A stretch of DNA of 64,000 bases from CATOSP01 sp965204715 (GTDB lineage: Bacteria; Chloroflexota; Dehalococcoidia; Lucifugimonadales; UBA3495). Numbering within the stretch: position 1 is the stretch's first letter; every line of letters starts with the position of its first letter. Positions 1 to 8,790 of the stretch are shown here, piece after piece. Under the pieces are notes generated by a model, which saw only the letters and a program-made list of their open reading frames with translations, was not told the origin of the DNA and searched no databases. Location: NCBI GenBank assembly GCA_965204715.1, contig OZ242009.1:4030001-4094000 (forward strand), read 5' to 3'. The position numbers and the translations under genes are program-made.

Positions 1-411
1 AGCGTTCCTACCCCGGCGCCCACGGCCACCCTGGTGCCTGTCAAGTTCGAGGGCTTCAAGGTCGTGCTCCCGACCCGCGCTCCCGTAGACCTCAACGTCG
101 ACCCGGCGCTGGTGGCGCAGGGGCAGGAAGTATTCCTGGGAACGGGCGCCTGCATAACCTGCCACACCATCCAGGGCGTCTCCGAAGGGTTGCTGGGCCC
201 GGAACTCACCTACATCGGAGCAGACGCGGCCACCAGGAGACTGGGCTATTCGGCGGAAGAGTATATCACCGAGTCCATCCGGGAACCTGAAGTCTTTGTC
301 GCCGAAGGCGTCGAAAGGGCCACTGTAGGTCTGATGACCACCGCCCTGATCGAACATCTCACCGATGACGAAGTTGCGGCGCTGACCGCGTTCCTGCTGA
401 CCCAACAGTAG
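1..411 (+). CDS. c-type cytochrome domain protein, C-terminal part (5' truncated by window edge)
   Basis: The reading frame is open from base 1 and ends at the TAG at 409-411, so the start lies outside the window. The visible part begins with a Pro/Thr-rich linker (PTPAPTATLVPV) and then a class I cytochrome c domain with one haem-binding CITCH motif and a downstream GLM methionine that fits the sixth haem ligand. The family transfers electrons outside the cytoplasmic membrane; the linker suggests the domain is tethered to a membrane anchor or to another domain such as an oxidase subunit II, but that part is not visible. A GTG at 34 could serve as an internal start but would remove only the linker. 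Which complex it serves cannot be told from this fragment. Confidence 0.85.
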   Translation, partial: SVPTPAPTATLVPVKFEGFKVVLPTRAPVDLNVDPALVAQGQEVFLGTGACITCHTIQGVSEGLLGPELTYIGADAATRRLGYSAEEYITESIREPEVFVAEGVERATVGLMTTALIEHLTDDEVAALTAFLLTQQ

Positions 412-661
412 CCCCTTCTCACGTCTTCAAGCTGGCCCGGCCGGGATTTCACCCACGCAGACCACTCTCACCGGGCCAGTAAGTCCATCCCACCTCGGCC
501 CCCCGGCGATACAACGTCGTTGCCGGTCTGACACGACCGCTTTTTCCCTCCAAAATTCTTCCCAAAATTCTTCATAGACGTTGGTTCGCACAAGATATGT
601 TATGTTACGCCAACGGCAGATTTTTGACCACTTGACATAAAATGCCTCCAGGCAACCGGGG

Positions 662-690
662 TTGCGCATGGGGTGTGCCTTGCCTATAAT
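662..690 (+). promoter_or_regulatory. sigma70-type promoter of the tRNA cluster
   Basis: A TTGCGC -35 box (662-667) is followed after exactly 17 bases by a perfect TATAAT -10 box (685-690). Transcription would start near 697, about 14 bases before the tRNA-Val gene, and could run through the tRNA-Leu and tRNA-Arg genes. The stretch 412-661 before it shows no convincing gene; a TTGACA at 632-637 has no -10 at proper spacing. Confidence 0.7.
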
Positions 691-710
691 TGGAATAGTT
701 CCAGGGTGAA

Positions 711-786
711 GGGCGGTTAGCTCAGTGGTTAGAGCGCCTCGTTCACACCGAGGAGGCCGGAGGTTCAAATCCTCCATCGCCCACCA
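711..786 (+). tRNA. tRNA-Val (anticodon CAC)
   Basis: A full cloverleaf can be folded: acceptor stem 711-717 with 776-782, D arm with GCTC/GAGC, anticodon stem CCTCG/CGAGG (737-741 with 749-753), and T arm with GGTTCAAAT. The seven-base loop 742-748 places CAC at 744-746, reading the valine codon GUG. The CCA end is encoded (784-786). It is the first of three tRNA genes in the same direction. Confidence 0.95.
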
Positions 787-844
787 TAGAGCGCTGAATC
801 TGCTCCTTGCCTTGGGAACGGCCAAAATGGGGACCGGCCAGGCT

Positions 845-930
845 GCCGAGGTGGCGAAATGGCAGACGCGCTGCGTTCAGGGCGCAGTGTCCTTACGGAT
901 GTGTGGGTTCAAATCCCTCCCTCGGCACCA
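845..930 (+). tRNA. tRNA-Leu (anticodon CAG)
   Basis: A class II tRNA with a long variable arm: acceptor stem GCCGAGG (845-851) pairs with CCTCGGC (920-926), discriminator A, encoded CCA (928-930). The anticodon stem CTGCG/CGCAG encloses a loop with CAG at 878-880, reading CUG. The extra arm GTCCTTACGGAT is typical of tRNA-Leu. Confidence 0.95.
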
Positions 931-997
931 ATTATGTAACCAAGCCCGGCGGCCGCCTTAGCCTTCAAAGTTTAACAGTCCACCAACCACCAATCGC

Positions 998-1073
998 GCG
1001 CTTGTAGCTCAGTGGATAGAGCGCTGCCCTGCGGAGGCAGAGGCCGTGGGTTCGAGTCCCGCCAAGCGCGCCA
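998..1073 (+). tRNA. tRNA-Arg (anticodon GCG)
   Basis: Acceptor stem GCGCTTG (998-1004) pairs with CAAGCGC (1063-1069), discriminator G, encoded CCA (1071-1073). The anticodon stem CTGCC/GGCAG holds the loop CTGCGGA, giving anticodon GCG at 1031-1033, which reads the arginine codon CGC and CGU by wobble. Most bacteria use ACG (edited to inosine) for this codon box, so a GCG species is unusual. The rest of the molecule resembles ordinary bacterial tRNA-Arg. Confidence 0.93.
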
Positions 1074-1218
1074 TACCTCTACCTCGTGAACCCCTCCCAT
1101 TGCTCTGCCTCTGCCAGGAACCGATTGTCCGCCGCCGCTATTCGATCAGGCCGAACAGACCCAGACTTGAAGCTCGATTCTTCTCTTCGTTCTCCAACCC
1201 GGGCAGTCTGCGCAGTAT

Positions 1219-1416
1219 CTAAGCGGCCTGGGGGAGGACGTGGAGTTCTTGCAGGCAGCGCTTGAGGTAGTCGCGGACGGCCATGATATGTCCGGGTCGG
1301 AAGCGGTATTGGATGCTGAAGCCGCGTTCCCTGATCCGCTTCAACAAGACCCAGTTCCATTCAAAGGCATCTTTCGCGGGGCCAGACCTGGGGCGGGTCA
1401 GGGCTCGGTATGGCAA
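1219..1416 (-). CDS. hypothetical small protein or gene remnant
   Basis: The gap 1074-1534 between the tRNA cluster and the next gene contains only this weak candidate, a 65-residue frame rich in Arg, Lys and aromatic residues ending in LHVLPQAA. I do not recognise a family. No convincing Shine-Dalgarno sequence precedes it and overlapping frames are also open, so it may be non-coding or the tail of a decayed gene. Its position next to tRNA-Arg would suit an integrated remnant, but no copy of the tRNA 3' end was seen downstream. Confidence 0.2.
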   Translation of the reverse strand: MPYRALTRPRSGPAKDAFEWNWVLLKRIRERGFSIQYRFRPGHIMAVRDYLKRCLQELHVLPQAA

Positions 1417-1534
1417 TGGACGGTTGTCAGAGGTTCCCTTTGCATGGGAGGGGCACCCTGCAAGCCAAGGGAACCCTTCTACAGTGTCCGTCCTGACGGA
1501 TGTTCATCCAGAAGCGGGCCGTTGGAAATCCCTG

Positions 1535-2404
1535 TTATACCTGAGCCACCGCGGACTGCGATAGCTGCCGCGCGATAAAGCCCTTCATCAACTCGATAGC
1601 CCTGTCCGATTCGGGTCCCGGGGTGTTGGCGAAGCCGTGGGGCATCCCCTCGAAGAGCTCCCGCTCTATGTGGCCTCCGGCGGCCCGGTAGGTGGTCTCG
1701 AACTTCCGGGGGATGGACAGGGGGACGTTGTTGTCGTTGGTGCCCTGGATGATTATCGCGGGCGGCAGCTCAACCGTCTCTCCCCGGTCCAGGGCCTCCT
1801 GGGGGTTGCCCTCGTGGAGGCTGGCGTGGTCCGTGAAGTAAGACTCGGTGGGGCCGATGAAGCTGTCGTAGCCATTTTCGCGGGCCCAGACGTAGCGGGC
1901 GTGGGGGTCGAGGACGGGCCAGCAGCAGAGCATGTACCGCAATGAAGCGTCCACATCCTCCCCTCCGAGCAGCGTCAGGGCTGCATAGCGGGGGTCCCTG
2001 GGGCGCATCCCATTCAACGCGACGGTATGTCCGCCACTGGAACAGCCCATTGCGCCAACCGATTCAGGGTCTATGTTGAGCTGTTGGGACCGGGCTTTCA
2101 TCCATCGGGTGGCAAAGTTGGCGTCCGCGACCTGCGCCGGGTAGGGGTGCTGGGGGGCCAACCTGAAGTCAATGGCCGCCACCACGATGCCGCTGGCCGC
2201 GAGGGCCGAGTTCATAAGGTGGTCGGCGGAGCGGTCATTCAGGAACCATCTGCCGCCGTGGACATTCAGCAGACCCGGGAAGGGACCTTCGCCCCGGGGC
2301 TGGTAGACAGTTGCCTCCAGGCTGACGCCCTGGTGTTCCAGGTAGACCAGATCGGCAGTTTCGACGTCGAACCGGGCTGCCGGATTATATTCAACGCTGC
2401 TCAT
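1535..2404 (-). CDS. alpha/beta hydrolase (hormone-sensitive-lipase-like esterase)
   Basis: A 289-residue cytoplasmic hydrolase of the alpha/beta-hydrolase-3 type. The HGG oxyanion motif is at residues 49-51, the nucleophile S122 sits in GCSSGG, and D224 (in QGTNDNNVP) and H256 (in MPHGF) complete the catalytic triad. The family hydrolyses carboxylic esters or amides; the substrate cannot be read from sequence. The ATG start at 2404 gives a normal N-terminus. It lies 31 bases downstream of the GMC oxidoreductase gene on the same strand, so the two are probably co-transcribed, suggesting sequential oxidation and hydrolysis of one organic substrate (inference). Confidence 0.9.
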   Translation of the reverse strand: MSSVEYNPAARFDVETADLVYLEHQGVSLEATVYQPRGEGPFPGLLNVHGGRWFLNDRSADHLMNSALAASGIVVAAIDFRLAPQHPYPAQVADANFATRWMKARSQQLNIDPESVGAMGCSSGGHTVALNGMRPRDPRYAALTLLGGEDVDASLRYMLCCWPVLDPHARYVWARENGYDSFIGPTESYFTDHASLHEGNPQEALDRGETVELPPAIIIQGTNDNNVPLSIPRKFETTYRAAGGHIERELFEGMPHGFANTPGPESDRAIELMKGFIARQLSQSAVAQV

Positions 2405-2435
2405 GGTCTCTCCTTATGTAACGTGGACCTGGTCT

Positions 2436-4001
2436 TCACTTGCCCTGCTTGATGAATTCCGCGACCCGCTCGCCGATCATCAGGACGGTGACGTTGATGT
2501 TGGCGCGGACGCACTCAGGCATGATCGAGGCGTCCACGACACGCAGACCATCCGCCCCGTAGACCTTGCCGTACTGGTCCACCACGGCCATCGGGTCTGA
2601 GTCGGGTCCCATCTTGGCGGTGCAGGAGACGTGGTGGCCGGTGCCCACCCACCTCTTCATCCAAAGGTCCAAGGCCTCGTCGGACTCCAGATCGGAGTCC
2701 TCGGGGTAGACCCTGTTCTCGATAATCGCGGACATCGCGGGGTGGTCCTCCAGATCGACTATCATGCGGATGCCGTCACGGTGCCGGCGCAGGTCCTCCT
2801 CGTGGTCGAGGAGGTTGTAGTTGAGATAGGGATAATCCCTGTAGTCGCCGGAACGGAGCCTGATCTCGCCCTTGGACCGGGCCAGGTTGAGTCCGAGGCT
2901 TGCGCCCAGGCCCACGAGGTCGGCGTGAGCGCCGCCGCGGTTGCGCGCCATGCCCGCGCCGGAGTTCAGATAGACGATCATGTCATTGTGCAGGGGAGAG
3001 CCTTCAGCCGTGTACCTGACCAGCAACTGCGCATTGGCGACGAACCGCTGCAGCTCCACCTCGGGCCTGGTGGCCCACAGGATGTTGATTAGGGGATGGT
3101 CGGCCAGGTTCTGGCCGACTCCCGGCGAGTCGATGACGGTGTCTATTCCGTGCTCTTTCAGGTGATCGCCGGGGCCGACGCCGGAGAGCATGAGTATCTG
3201 TGGCGACGCGATTGCTCCGGCGCTTAGGATGATTTCCTGGGCCTCGACGACGAAGGTCTCTTCACCGGAGACCGCCTCTACGCCCGTGGCCCTGGGGCGT
3301 TCGCTGGTGGTGTCGAAAAGTATGCGCTTGACTGTCACGTTGGGTCTGATTGTCAGGTTGAGGCGGTGGCGGGAGAGGCCCAGGTATCCGATTGCGGTGG
3401 ACCAGCGGATGCCATTGGGATTGTTCAGGGGCGTGGGACCCACTCCGGTGGTGCCGGGCGCATTGTGGTCTTCGCAGTGGGGCTGGCCGTTGTCCAGCCA
3501 GGCCTCGAACCAGACTTTGTTGCCCTGCCGCCACTGGTCCTGGGGGAAGCGGTGGCAGATGATGGGGCCGTCGGAGCCGTGAAAGTCGCCGGGGTCATCC
3601 TGGTAGGTGGTGTCGGTCTCCACCCTGTTGAAGTAGGGGACCAACTGCTGGAAGTTCCACTCGTCGTTTCCCCATTTGGCCCAGTCGTCGTAGTCCTCGG
3701 GAATGCCGCGGAGGAAGATCTGCCCGTTGATGGCGCTGGAGCCGCCGGTCACCTTGCCCCTGGGAATCTCTATCTCCGCCGTGTCGGTGGCCCTGGCCCG
3801 ATACTGCCAGTTGTGGTCGCTGTCCCAGACGCTCTTGGTGGACATGTAGCCATACTTGACCTCTTCCGGAAGGCTGTCTATGTCCGGGTAGTCCGGGCCG
3901 GCCTCCAGCAGGAGCACCGAGGTGGCGGGGTCTTCGGACAGCCTGGTGGCCAGAATTGCGCCCGCGGACCCCGCACCAATGACGATATAGTCGTACTTCA
4001 C
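2436..4001 (-). CDS. GMC family FAD-dependent oxidoreductase (choline/alcohol dehydrogenase-like)
   Basis: A 521-residue flavoenzyme of the glucose-methanol-choline family. The N-terminal dinucleotide motif GAGSAG (9-14) binds FAD, the GMC signature GKVTGGSSAING is at 82-93, and the C-terminal active-site histidine is H457 in HHVSCTAKMG, followed by the N501/N503 region that supplies the second catalytic residue. Such enzymes oxidise alcohols to aldehydes or acids; the exact substrate is open. Length is normal for the family. It is the upstream gene of a two-gene unit with the esterase-like hydrolase. SAR202-type genomes carry many such flavoproteins, which fits the proposed origin. Confidence 0.93.
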   Translation of the reverse strand: MKYDYIVIGAGSAGAILATRLSEDPATSVLLLEAGPDYPDIDSLPEEVKYGYMSTKSVWDSDHNWQYRARATDTAEIEIPRGKVTGGSSAINGQIFLRGIPEDYDDWAKWGNDEWNFQQLVPYFNRVETDTTYQDDPGDFHGSDGPIICHRFPQDQWRQGNKVWFEAWLDNGQPHCEDHNAPGTTGVGPTPLNNPNGIRWSTAIGYLGLSRHRLNLTIRPNVTVKRILFDTTSERPRATGVEAVSGEETFVVEAQEIILSAGAIASPQILMLSGVGPGDHLKEHGIDTVIDSPGVGQNLADHPLINILWATRPEVELQRFVANAQLLVRYTAEGSPLHNDMIVYLNSGAGMARNRGGAHADLVGLGASLGLNLARSKGEIRLRSGDYRDYPYLNYNLLDHEEDLRRHRDGIRMIVDLEDHPAMSAIIENRVYPEDSDLESDEALDLWMKRWVGTGHHVSCTAKMGPDSDPMAVVDQYGKVYGADGLRVVDASIMPECVRANINVTVLMIGERVAEFIKQGK

Positions 4002-4192
4002 TCCTTACCTCCTGGGCGCCACGTCGATGTGGCACGTTCTATTGCTGAAGCGATGGTATGCACTGGGACGGGGAACGTCAATCACCGGGGGGCGTTCCCG
4101 CATCGATGGCGGCGGTTGACCCTCCCGGCTGTCTGTGCGAGTGTGGTATCAGGATAACCGGGCATACCCGGTCCAAGAAGGAGAGTTGCTGC

Positions 4193-4897
4193 ATGGCGAA
4201 CTATTCCCTGGAAAGGGTCAAGTTCCTCACTTTCGACATATTCGGCACCGTCATGGACCTGACGGGAAGCCTGTCCGGTCCGGCCGGGGACTTCCTGGCG
4301 GCCAACGGATCGGCCATAACCGGGGAGACCTTCTATGCCGACTGGAGAGAACGGCAGCGCATCGAGCAGTACCAGGACAACCTGCTGATGCTGGGTCACA
4401 GCGGCTACCTGGAGACCTGCCGCCGTGCCTTCGTCTACTGCCTGAAGAAACACAATGTGGACTATACGGACGAGGGTGTGCGGGAATTCATGCAAGTGTA
4501 CATGGACCTGCAACCATACGACGACGCCATAGAAGGGCTGAGGTCGCTGGGCAGCCGGTACAGGCTTGTGGCCCTGTCCAACGGTGAGCAGTGGTACCTG
4601 GAGAAGCTGCTGGGCAGCAACGTGCCGGTGGAGTTCGACGCGATTATATCGGTGGACCAGGTGGGGGCGTTCAAGCCTGCTCCAGGAATCTACCGCAAGG
4701 CGGTACAACGGCTGGGGTGTGAGCCAGGCGAGATATTGATGGTCGCAGCGCACGCCTTCGACATACTGGGCGCACAGGCCTGCGGCTTCAAGGCAGCTTA
4801 TGTCAACCGTTACAACCTGCCCACCGAGGACTCGGAGTACCAGCCCGACATCATCGTGAACGATTTTGTAGAGTTGGCCGAGCGGTTATTGGCATGA
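4193..4897 (+). CDS. HAD superfamily hydrolase, haloacid dehalogenase type II
   Basis: A 234-residue protein of the L-2-haloacid dehalogenase (type II) group. The nucleophile D15 lies in TFDIFGT, motif II is S129-N130 in ALSNG, the motif III lysine is K161 in GAFKPAP, and the acidic motif IV region is AAHAFD (185-190). The start at 4193 is supported by AGAAGGAGAG about 10 bases upstream; a longer frame to 4058 lacks a ribosome site. The asparagine of characterised dehalogenases just before the last Asp appears as H187, so dehalogenase activity is uncertain. It stands alone on the plus strand, divergent from the GMC oxidoreductase. Confidence 0.87.
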   Translation: MANYSLERVKFLTFDIFGTVMDLTGSLSGPAGDFLAANGSAITGETFYADWRERQRIEQYQDNLLMLGHSGYLETCRRAFVYCLKKHNVDYTDEGVREFMQVYMDLQPYDDAIEGLRSLGSRYRLVALSNGEQWYLEKLLGSNVPVEFDAIISVDQVGAFKPAPGIYRKAVQRLGCEPGEILMVAAHAFDILGAQACGFKAAYVNRYNLPTEDSEYQPDIIVNDFVELAERLLA

Positions 4898-5053
4898 CGA
4901 ACCGCAGGATTTCTCCACGTGAGAAGGCTGCTCATTGACACTGAAACAACTGCAATTGAGGAACGGGAAATCCATCATCAGCGCCGGATCAGGGGACAAT
5001 GAATGGACCCGGCTGGACAGCCTATTGGGGGGAGGGGGAAGGGCTATTGGCTG

Positions 5054-5083
5054 GCGGCCCGGCAGGTCAAAGCGCCGGGCCGC
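5054..5083. terminator. strong hairpin between convergent genes
   Basis: GCGGCCCGGC (5054-5063) pairs perfectly with GCCGGGCCGC (5074-5083) around a 10-base loop. It lies between the convergent HAD and VOC genes, so a two-way transcription stop is likely, although no T-run follows on either strand. The rest of 4898-5123 shows no gene. Confidence 0.45.
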
Positions 5084-5123
5084 GGTTAACTGACGGATTC
5101 TGTTCCGGCCCGTCGGCTATTGG

Positions 5124-5567
5124 CTAATAGTGCCGCAACTCGACCACGTTGTCGTCGGGGTCATAGACGTAGAGGGATATCCCGTCGCCGTGGGACCCCC
5201 ATCGCTTTCCGGGTCCGGCCTGGATGTCGACGCCGATGGCCTCGAAATCGGCCTTTAGCTGGTCCATATCGGTCTTGTCGATCACCATGCAGAAGTGGTC
5301 CTGGTTCTTGGCGTCGTCCCGGCCCGATGGAATCTGGTCGGAGGCGAAAAAGTCGATTATCGTGTCCGCGTTGAGCCGGGCGGACGGGAAGCGCACTTCC
5401 CCGGCGCGCCACTGTTCAATCCGCTCCGGCTGAAGGCCAAGCACCTCGGTGTAGAACCGGAGTGAGGTCTCCACGTCCTTGACCCTGAGCACGATGTGGT
5501 CCATTTCCGTGATTTTCACCAACGGCCTGGCCCTGGCCGAAGTCTCCGGAGTCGTCTGTGTCGCCAT
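5124..5567 (-). CDS. VOC (glyoxalase/dioxygenase-like) family protein
   Basis: A 147-residue vicinal-oxygen-chelate protein. After a 17-residue leader it shows MDHIVLRVKDVETSLRFY, the usual first beta strand and helix, and ends with the DNVVELRHY strand carrying the glutamate metal ligand; the histidine in MDHIV and the one in QDHFCMV are further likely ligands. The family includes glyoxalase I, fosfomycin-resistance proteins and extradiol dioxygenases; the closest type seems to be a single-module glyoxalase-like enzyme. It is transcribed alone, with ATG at 5567 preceded by GAGGAAT. Confidence 0.85.
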   Translation of the reverse strand: MATQTTPETSARARPLVKITEMDHIVLRVKDVETSLRFYTEVLGLQPERIEQWRAGEVRFPSARLNADTIIDFFASDQIPSGRDDAKNQDHFCMVIDKTDMDQLKADFEAIGVDIQAGPGKRWGSHGDGISLYVYDPDDNVVELRHY

Positions 5568-5642
5568 CTGATTCCTCCTCGTGGGCGCTTTAGGTCAATC
5601 CGGACTCTCAATCCCTGCAACAGACTAATCGTACTTGCGCCG

Positions 5643-6713
5643 TCACGTGCGGTCAATCCCGGCTGTCCGGCGTTTCAGGCTGTCCAGAGTCGGCGTAGGG
5701 GAAGGATCAATGCCGCGCAGCAATGCCAGGTAATAGCTAACATAGTCACCCAGGACCATCATGTCCAGAAGTTGGACAAGCGGACTGGCATCACATCCCG
5801 GCAAAACCTGATGCTTGACCTCGAGGCGTTCCAGAAGCGCTTCCAACGCCTCGTAACGGTCTGCCAGGGCGTCGCTCAATCCGCGTGGTTTGAGCAGTAA
5901 CGCCATCGGCTTATGGATGCCGGTTGGCCAGGAGTCGAAGGCTTCCACGAAGTTGTGGAGCAATTCCGGCAAGGTCTCGCTGAAGGCCCAGACCTTGGAA
6001 TTCTCGTTGAGTTGGGACTTCCATCGCCGGGCTACTCCCCGAAAAAACCCCCCACCGCACACCAGCGGCAGGTGGCCAAGCAGTCCCAGGGCCAGTATCT
6101 TTGCCGCGTTGTCGCAGGTGGGAGTATCCGGAGATAGAGTCCCAACCCTCTTCGCCAACGCCGCAGACCCAGCCTCGACGTCAACGGCCTCTGTGTCCAG
6201 CAGTCCAAGCTGACCCAGCAACCCGGCCATCAGCATGAAGTTATAGACCGCCGCGCTGCGGGGCTCGCCCGGAGCATCCACGAAGAGAGTCGGCACGTTG
6301 TGCCGCGCGGCTTCCTGGGCGAGTCCGCCGCCGGCGGTCACCGCGACCAACCTGGCCCCTGAGTCCAGACTTTGGCGGAACATCGACAGCGTCTCTTCCG
6401 TGTTCCCAGAGTAACTGCACGCGACCATCAGCGTCCGCTCATTAAGCGTGAAGGGTATGCGAAAGTCCCGGATAACTGTGACAGGCAACCCCTCTTTGAG
6501 CGATGCCAGGTCTGCCACCAAGTCACCGGCAATGGCCGACCCACCCATACCGGCGATTACCAGGTGGTTAAATTGTCCTTCCAGTCCGCCGAGAGGCGTT
6601 GCCCAGGCGCAACTCCAACCCGCCAGCACCTGGCGCGGTGCGTCACTCAACCTCCCAGCCATTCCGGACGGGTCCAGTTCCCGGTATATTTGTGGGTCGT
6701 CCAGAGCGGACAA
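5643..6713 (-). CDS. bifunctional phosphoglucose/phosphomannose isomerase
   Basis: A SIS-domain sugar isomerase that interconverts glucose-6-P or mannose-6-P with fructose-6-P in the cytoplasm. The first SIS domain shows VIAGMGGSAIAGDL, the sugar-phosphate site CSYSGNTEE follows, and the C-terminal part has the NHNF-like element HNFVEAFDSWP. I chose the TTG start at 6713: GGAGG lies 4 bases upstream, and the resulting 356 residues beginning SALDDPQIYRELDPSGM match the usual family length and N-terminus. The frame remains open to 6869, but the extra 52 residues do not look like the family. The neighbouring protease gene is divergent. Confidence 0.87.
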   Translation of the reverse strand: MSALDDPQIYRELDPSGMAGRLSDAPRQVLAGWSCAWATPLGGLEGQFNHLVIAGMGGSAIAGDLVADLASLKEGLPVTVIRDFRIPFTLNERTLMVACSYSGNTEETLSMFRQSLDSGARLVAVTAGGGLAQEAARHNVPTLFVDAPGEPRSAAVYNFMLMAGLLGQLGLLDTEAVDVEAGSAALAKRVGTLSPDTPTCDNAAKILALGLLGHLPLVCGGGFFRGVARRWKSQLNENSKVWAFSETLPELLHNFVEAFDSWPTGIHKPMALLLKPRGLSDALADRYEALEALLERLEVKHQVLPGCDASPLVQLLDMMVLGDYVSYYLALLRGIDPSPTPTLDSLKRRTAGIDRT

Positions 6714-7091
6714 GTCGCCTCCGGTCTCATGGGTTGCCTTGGCGTCCAGCCGGCTCGCTGCCGACGTGCAAATGGTCTCTACAACCCGAATCAAATGATA
6801 CACCGCCCTGAGACGGAGGTTCAATCGGTGTGCCCATGAGCAGTGTTCTGTTTCAGGCGGTGCGATCAATCACCGAAGGTCTGGTGGATTCCCGCTCTCG
6901 CACGAATGACGGGTTGAGGACGGGAATAACGTGTTGGTGAGGTGGGGCTATTGGAGTAACCGCCCTGCCATATTGCCCAATTTAGTGCACTCGCCGCTCA
7001 TTCCTCTACGGTTAAGGCCACTCTCTTTCCCTGTGCTACAATGTCGCATACGTTCACCCTGTCGTCCGAAGCAGACCCGGGAGGACCTTCC

Positions 7092-8276
7092 TTGATCAAG
7101 CCTCGAATGATGTGGGCCTCTCTCTCCGTGTTGCTGGTCCTCACGCTCACCACGGCCTGCTGGAACCAACAGGCTGCTGAGCCAGACACCCCGGAAGTGT
7201 CACAAGACGAACTTCCCGCTGAGTTCAACCGTATTGCAGAGGTATGGGAACTTCTGAGAGAGGAGCATATCAAGGGCGACACGCTGGACCCGCAGGCAAT
7301 CAGCAACGGCGCAATACGCGGGATGCTGGAAGCCCTGAACGACCCCTATGCGTCTTACCTGGACTCCCGGCAGTTCGAGATTGCCAACCAGGACCTGAAG
7401 GGATACTTCGAGGGTATAGGCGCGGAGGTCACGCTAAGGAACGGACAGATCACGGTGTTGGCCCCGCTGCCGGACACGCCCGCGGAAAGGGCCGGCATCC
7501 GGCCGGGAGACATCATACTCGCCATAGAGGGCGAGAGCGCGGAAAACATCAGCCTGCTTCAGGCCGTCAACAAGATCAGGGGACAGAAGGGCACCACCGT
7601 CACCCTGCTGGTGCTGCACCTTGGGGACACTGACCCGGTGTCTATCGAAGTGACCCGTGGGGTGATCCCCCTCGTTTCCGTCCGCCTTGCGATGCTCGAA
7701 GGCGGCATCGGTCACATGCGGCTGTCCAGCTTCTCCGCCACCACCAAGCGGGAACTGCTGGAGTCCCTGGACCGGTTCAGGAACTCGGGCGGCGTGGGTC
7801 TGGTCCTTGACTTGCGGGACAACCCTGGGGGCCTGCTCACATCGGTGGTGGACGTTACAAGCCAATTCCTGGGTGACGGGTTAGTGCTGTACCAGATAGA
7901 CGCCCACGACCACAGAAGAGACTGGAAGGTGGAGTCTGGAGGCGAAGCTCTCGACATACCCGTGGTCGTCCTGGTAAACCAGTTCAGCGCCAGCGCCAGC
8001 GAAGTATTTGCCGGCGCCCTGATGGACTACCGGCGGGCAACGGTGGTCGGCATCAAGACCTTCGGCAAGGGCAGCGTCAACAACCTGTGGCCGCTCGACG
8101 ACGGTTCAGGAGTCAATTTCACCGTCGCCAACTGGTATACTCCTAATGGTACCCTTATAGAAGGAGAGGGCATCACTCCCAATATAGTCCTTGAGCCGGT
8201 CGAGGACTTCTCCACCGACGTACACTTGGAAAGGGCAGTAGAAGTCCTCCGGGGCCAGATAGCCCGGAAAAACTGA
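7092..8276 (+). CDS. carboxyl-terminal processing protease (S41, CtpA-like), putative lipoprotein
   Basis: A C-terminal processing peptidase with a PDZ domain. The start is best placed at TTG 7092, seven bases after GGGAGG; this gives a short N-region (IKPR) then a hydrophobic segment ending TLTTAC, a near-lipobox suggesting lipid anchoring outside the membrane. The PDZ core GIGAEVTL...RAGIRPGDIIL is followed by the S41 catalytic domain with DLRDNPGG, the serine in NQFSASASE and the lysine in KTFGKGS. Such proteases trim or degrade exported proteins. A TACAAT at 7037-7042 could be the -10 box but no good -35 was seen. smpB follows after 12 bases. Confidence 0.92.
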   Translation: MIKPRMMWASLSVLLVLTLTTACWNQQAAEPDTPEVSQDELPAEFNRIAEVWELLREEHIKGDTLDPQAISNGAIRGMLEALNDPYASYLDSRQFEIANQDLKGYFEGIGAEVTLRNGQITVLAPLPDTPAERAGIRPGDIILAIEGESAENISLLQAVNKIRGQKGTTVTLLVLHLGDTDPVSIEVTRGVIPLVSVRLAMLEGGIGHMRLSSFSATTKRELLESLDRFRNSGGVGLVLDLRDNPGGLLTSVVDVTSQFLGDGLVLYQIDAHDHRRDWKVESGGEALDIPVVVLVNQFSASASEVFAGALMDYRRATVVGIKTFGKGSVNNLWPLDDGSGVNFTVANWYTPNGTLIEGEGITPNIVLEPVEDFSTDVHLERAVEVLRGQIARKN

Positions 8277-8288
8277 TACACTGATACT

Positions 8289-8771
8289 ATGGCCAAGAAG
8301 AAGTCATCCAAGAGAAACGGACACAACCCGGCGCTGGCGTCCAACCGCAAGGCCTTCCACGACTACGAAATCCTGGAGCGGTACGAGGCTGGTCTGGTAT
8401 TGACCGGCACGGAGATCAAGTCCATCCGGGCCGGACGCGCCGACCTGCGGGACTCCTATGCCAGGCCCCAGGACGGGGAGTTGTGGTTGGTCAACTCATA
8501 CATCGCCCCCTACGGTCCAGCCAGCATGTTCAACCACGAACCCAGGCGACCCCGGAAGCTTCTCATGCACCGGGAAGAGATCGAGAAGCTCACCGCCGAG
8601 GTAAGCGAAAAGGGCCTCACCATCGTCGCCCTGCGCCTGCTAATCAAGAACCACGTGGCCAAGGTCGAGCTTGCGTTGGCCCGAGGGAAGCGGCAGTATG
8701 ACAAACGGCGGGCGATAATCAGCCGCGAGCTGGATATGGAAGCCCGGCGGGCCATGGGCGCTGCCAGATAA
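8289..8771 (+). CDS. smpB: SsrA-binding protein SmpB
   Basis: A 160-residue RNA-binding protein that delivers tmRNA to stalled ribosomes in trans-translation. It shows the family core: basic start (MAKKKSSKRN), NRKAFHDYEILERYEAGLVL, TGTEIKSIRAGRADLRDSY, and the basic C-terminal stretch KRQYDKRRAI. Length is normal. It lies 12 bases behind the S41 protease gene and probably shares its transcript. No tmRNA gene is visible in the immediate surroundings. Confidence 0.97.
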   Translation: MAKKKSSKRNGHNPALASNRKAFHDYEILERYEAGLVLTGTEIKSIRAGRADLRDSYARPQDGELWLVNSYIAPYGPASMFNHEPRRPRKLLMHREEIEKLTAEVSEKGLTIVALRLLIKNHVAKVELALARGKRQYDKRRAIISRELDMEARRAMGAAR

Positions 8772-8790
8772 ACACGTTAAGAGGAACGGT

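Noticed and set aside
632..637. TTGACA as the -35 box of the tRNA promoter
   Set aside because: No -10 box lies 16-18 bases downstream; the TTGCGC/TATAAT pair at 662-690 fits better.
1074..1534. Mobile element integrated at tRNA-Arg
   Set aside because: No integrase and no second copy of the tRNA 3' end was seen nearby.
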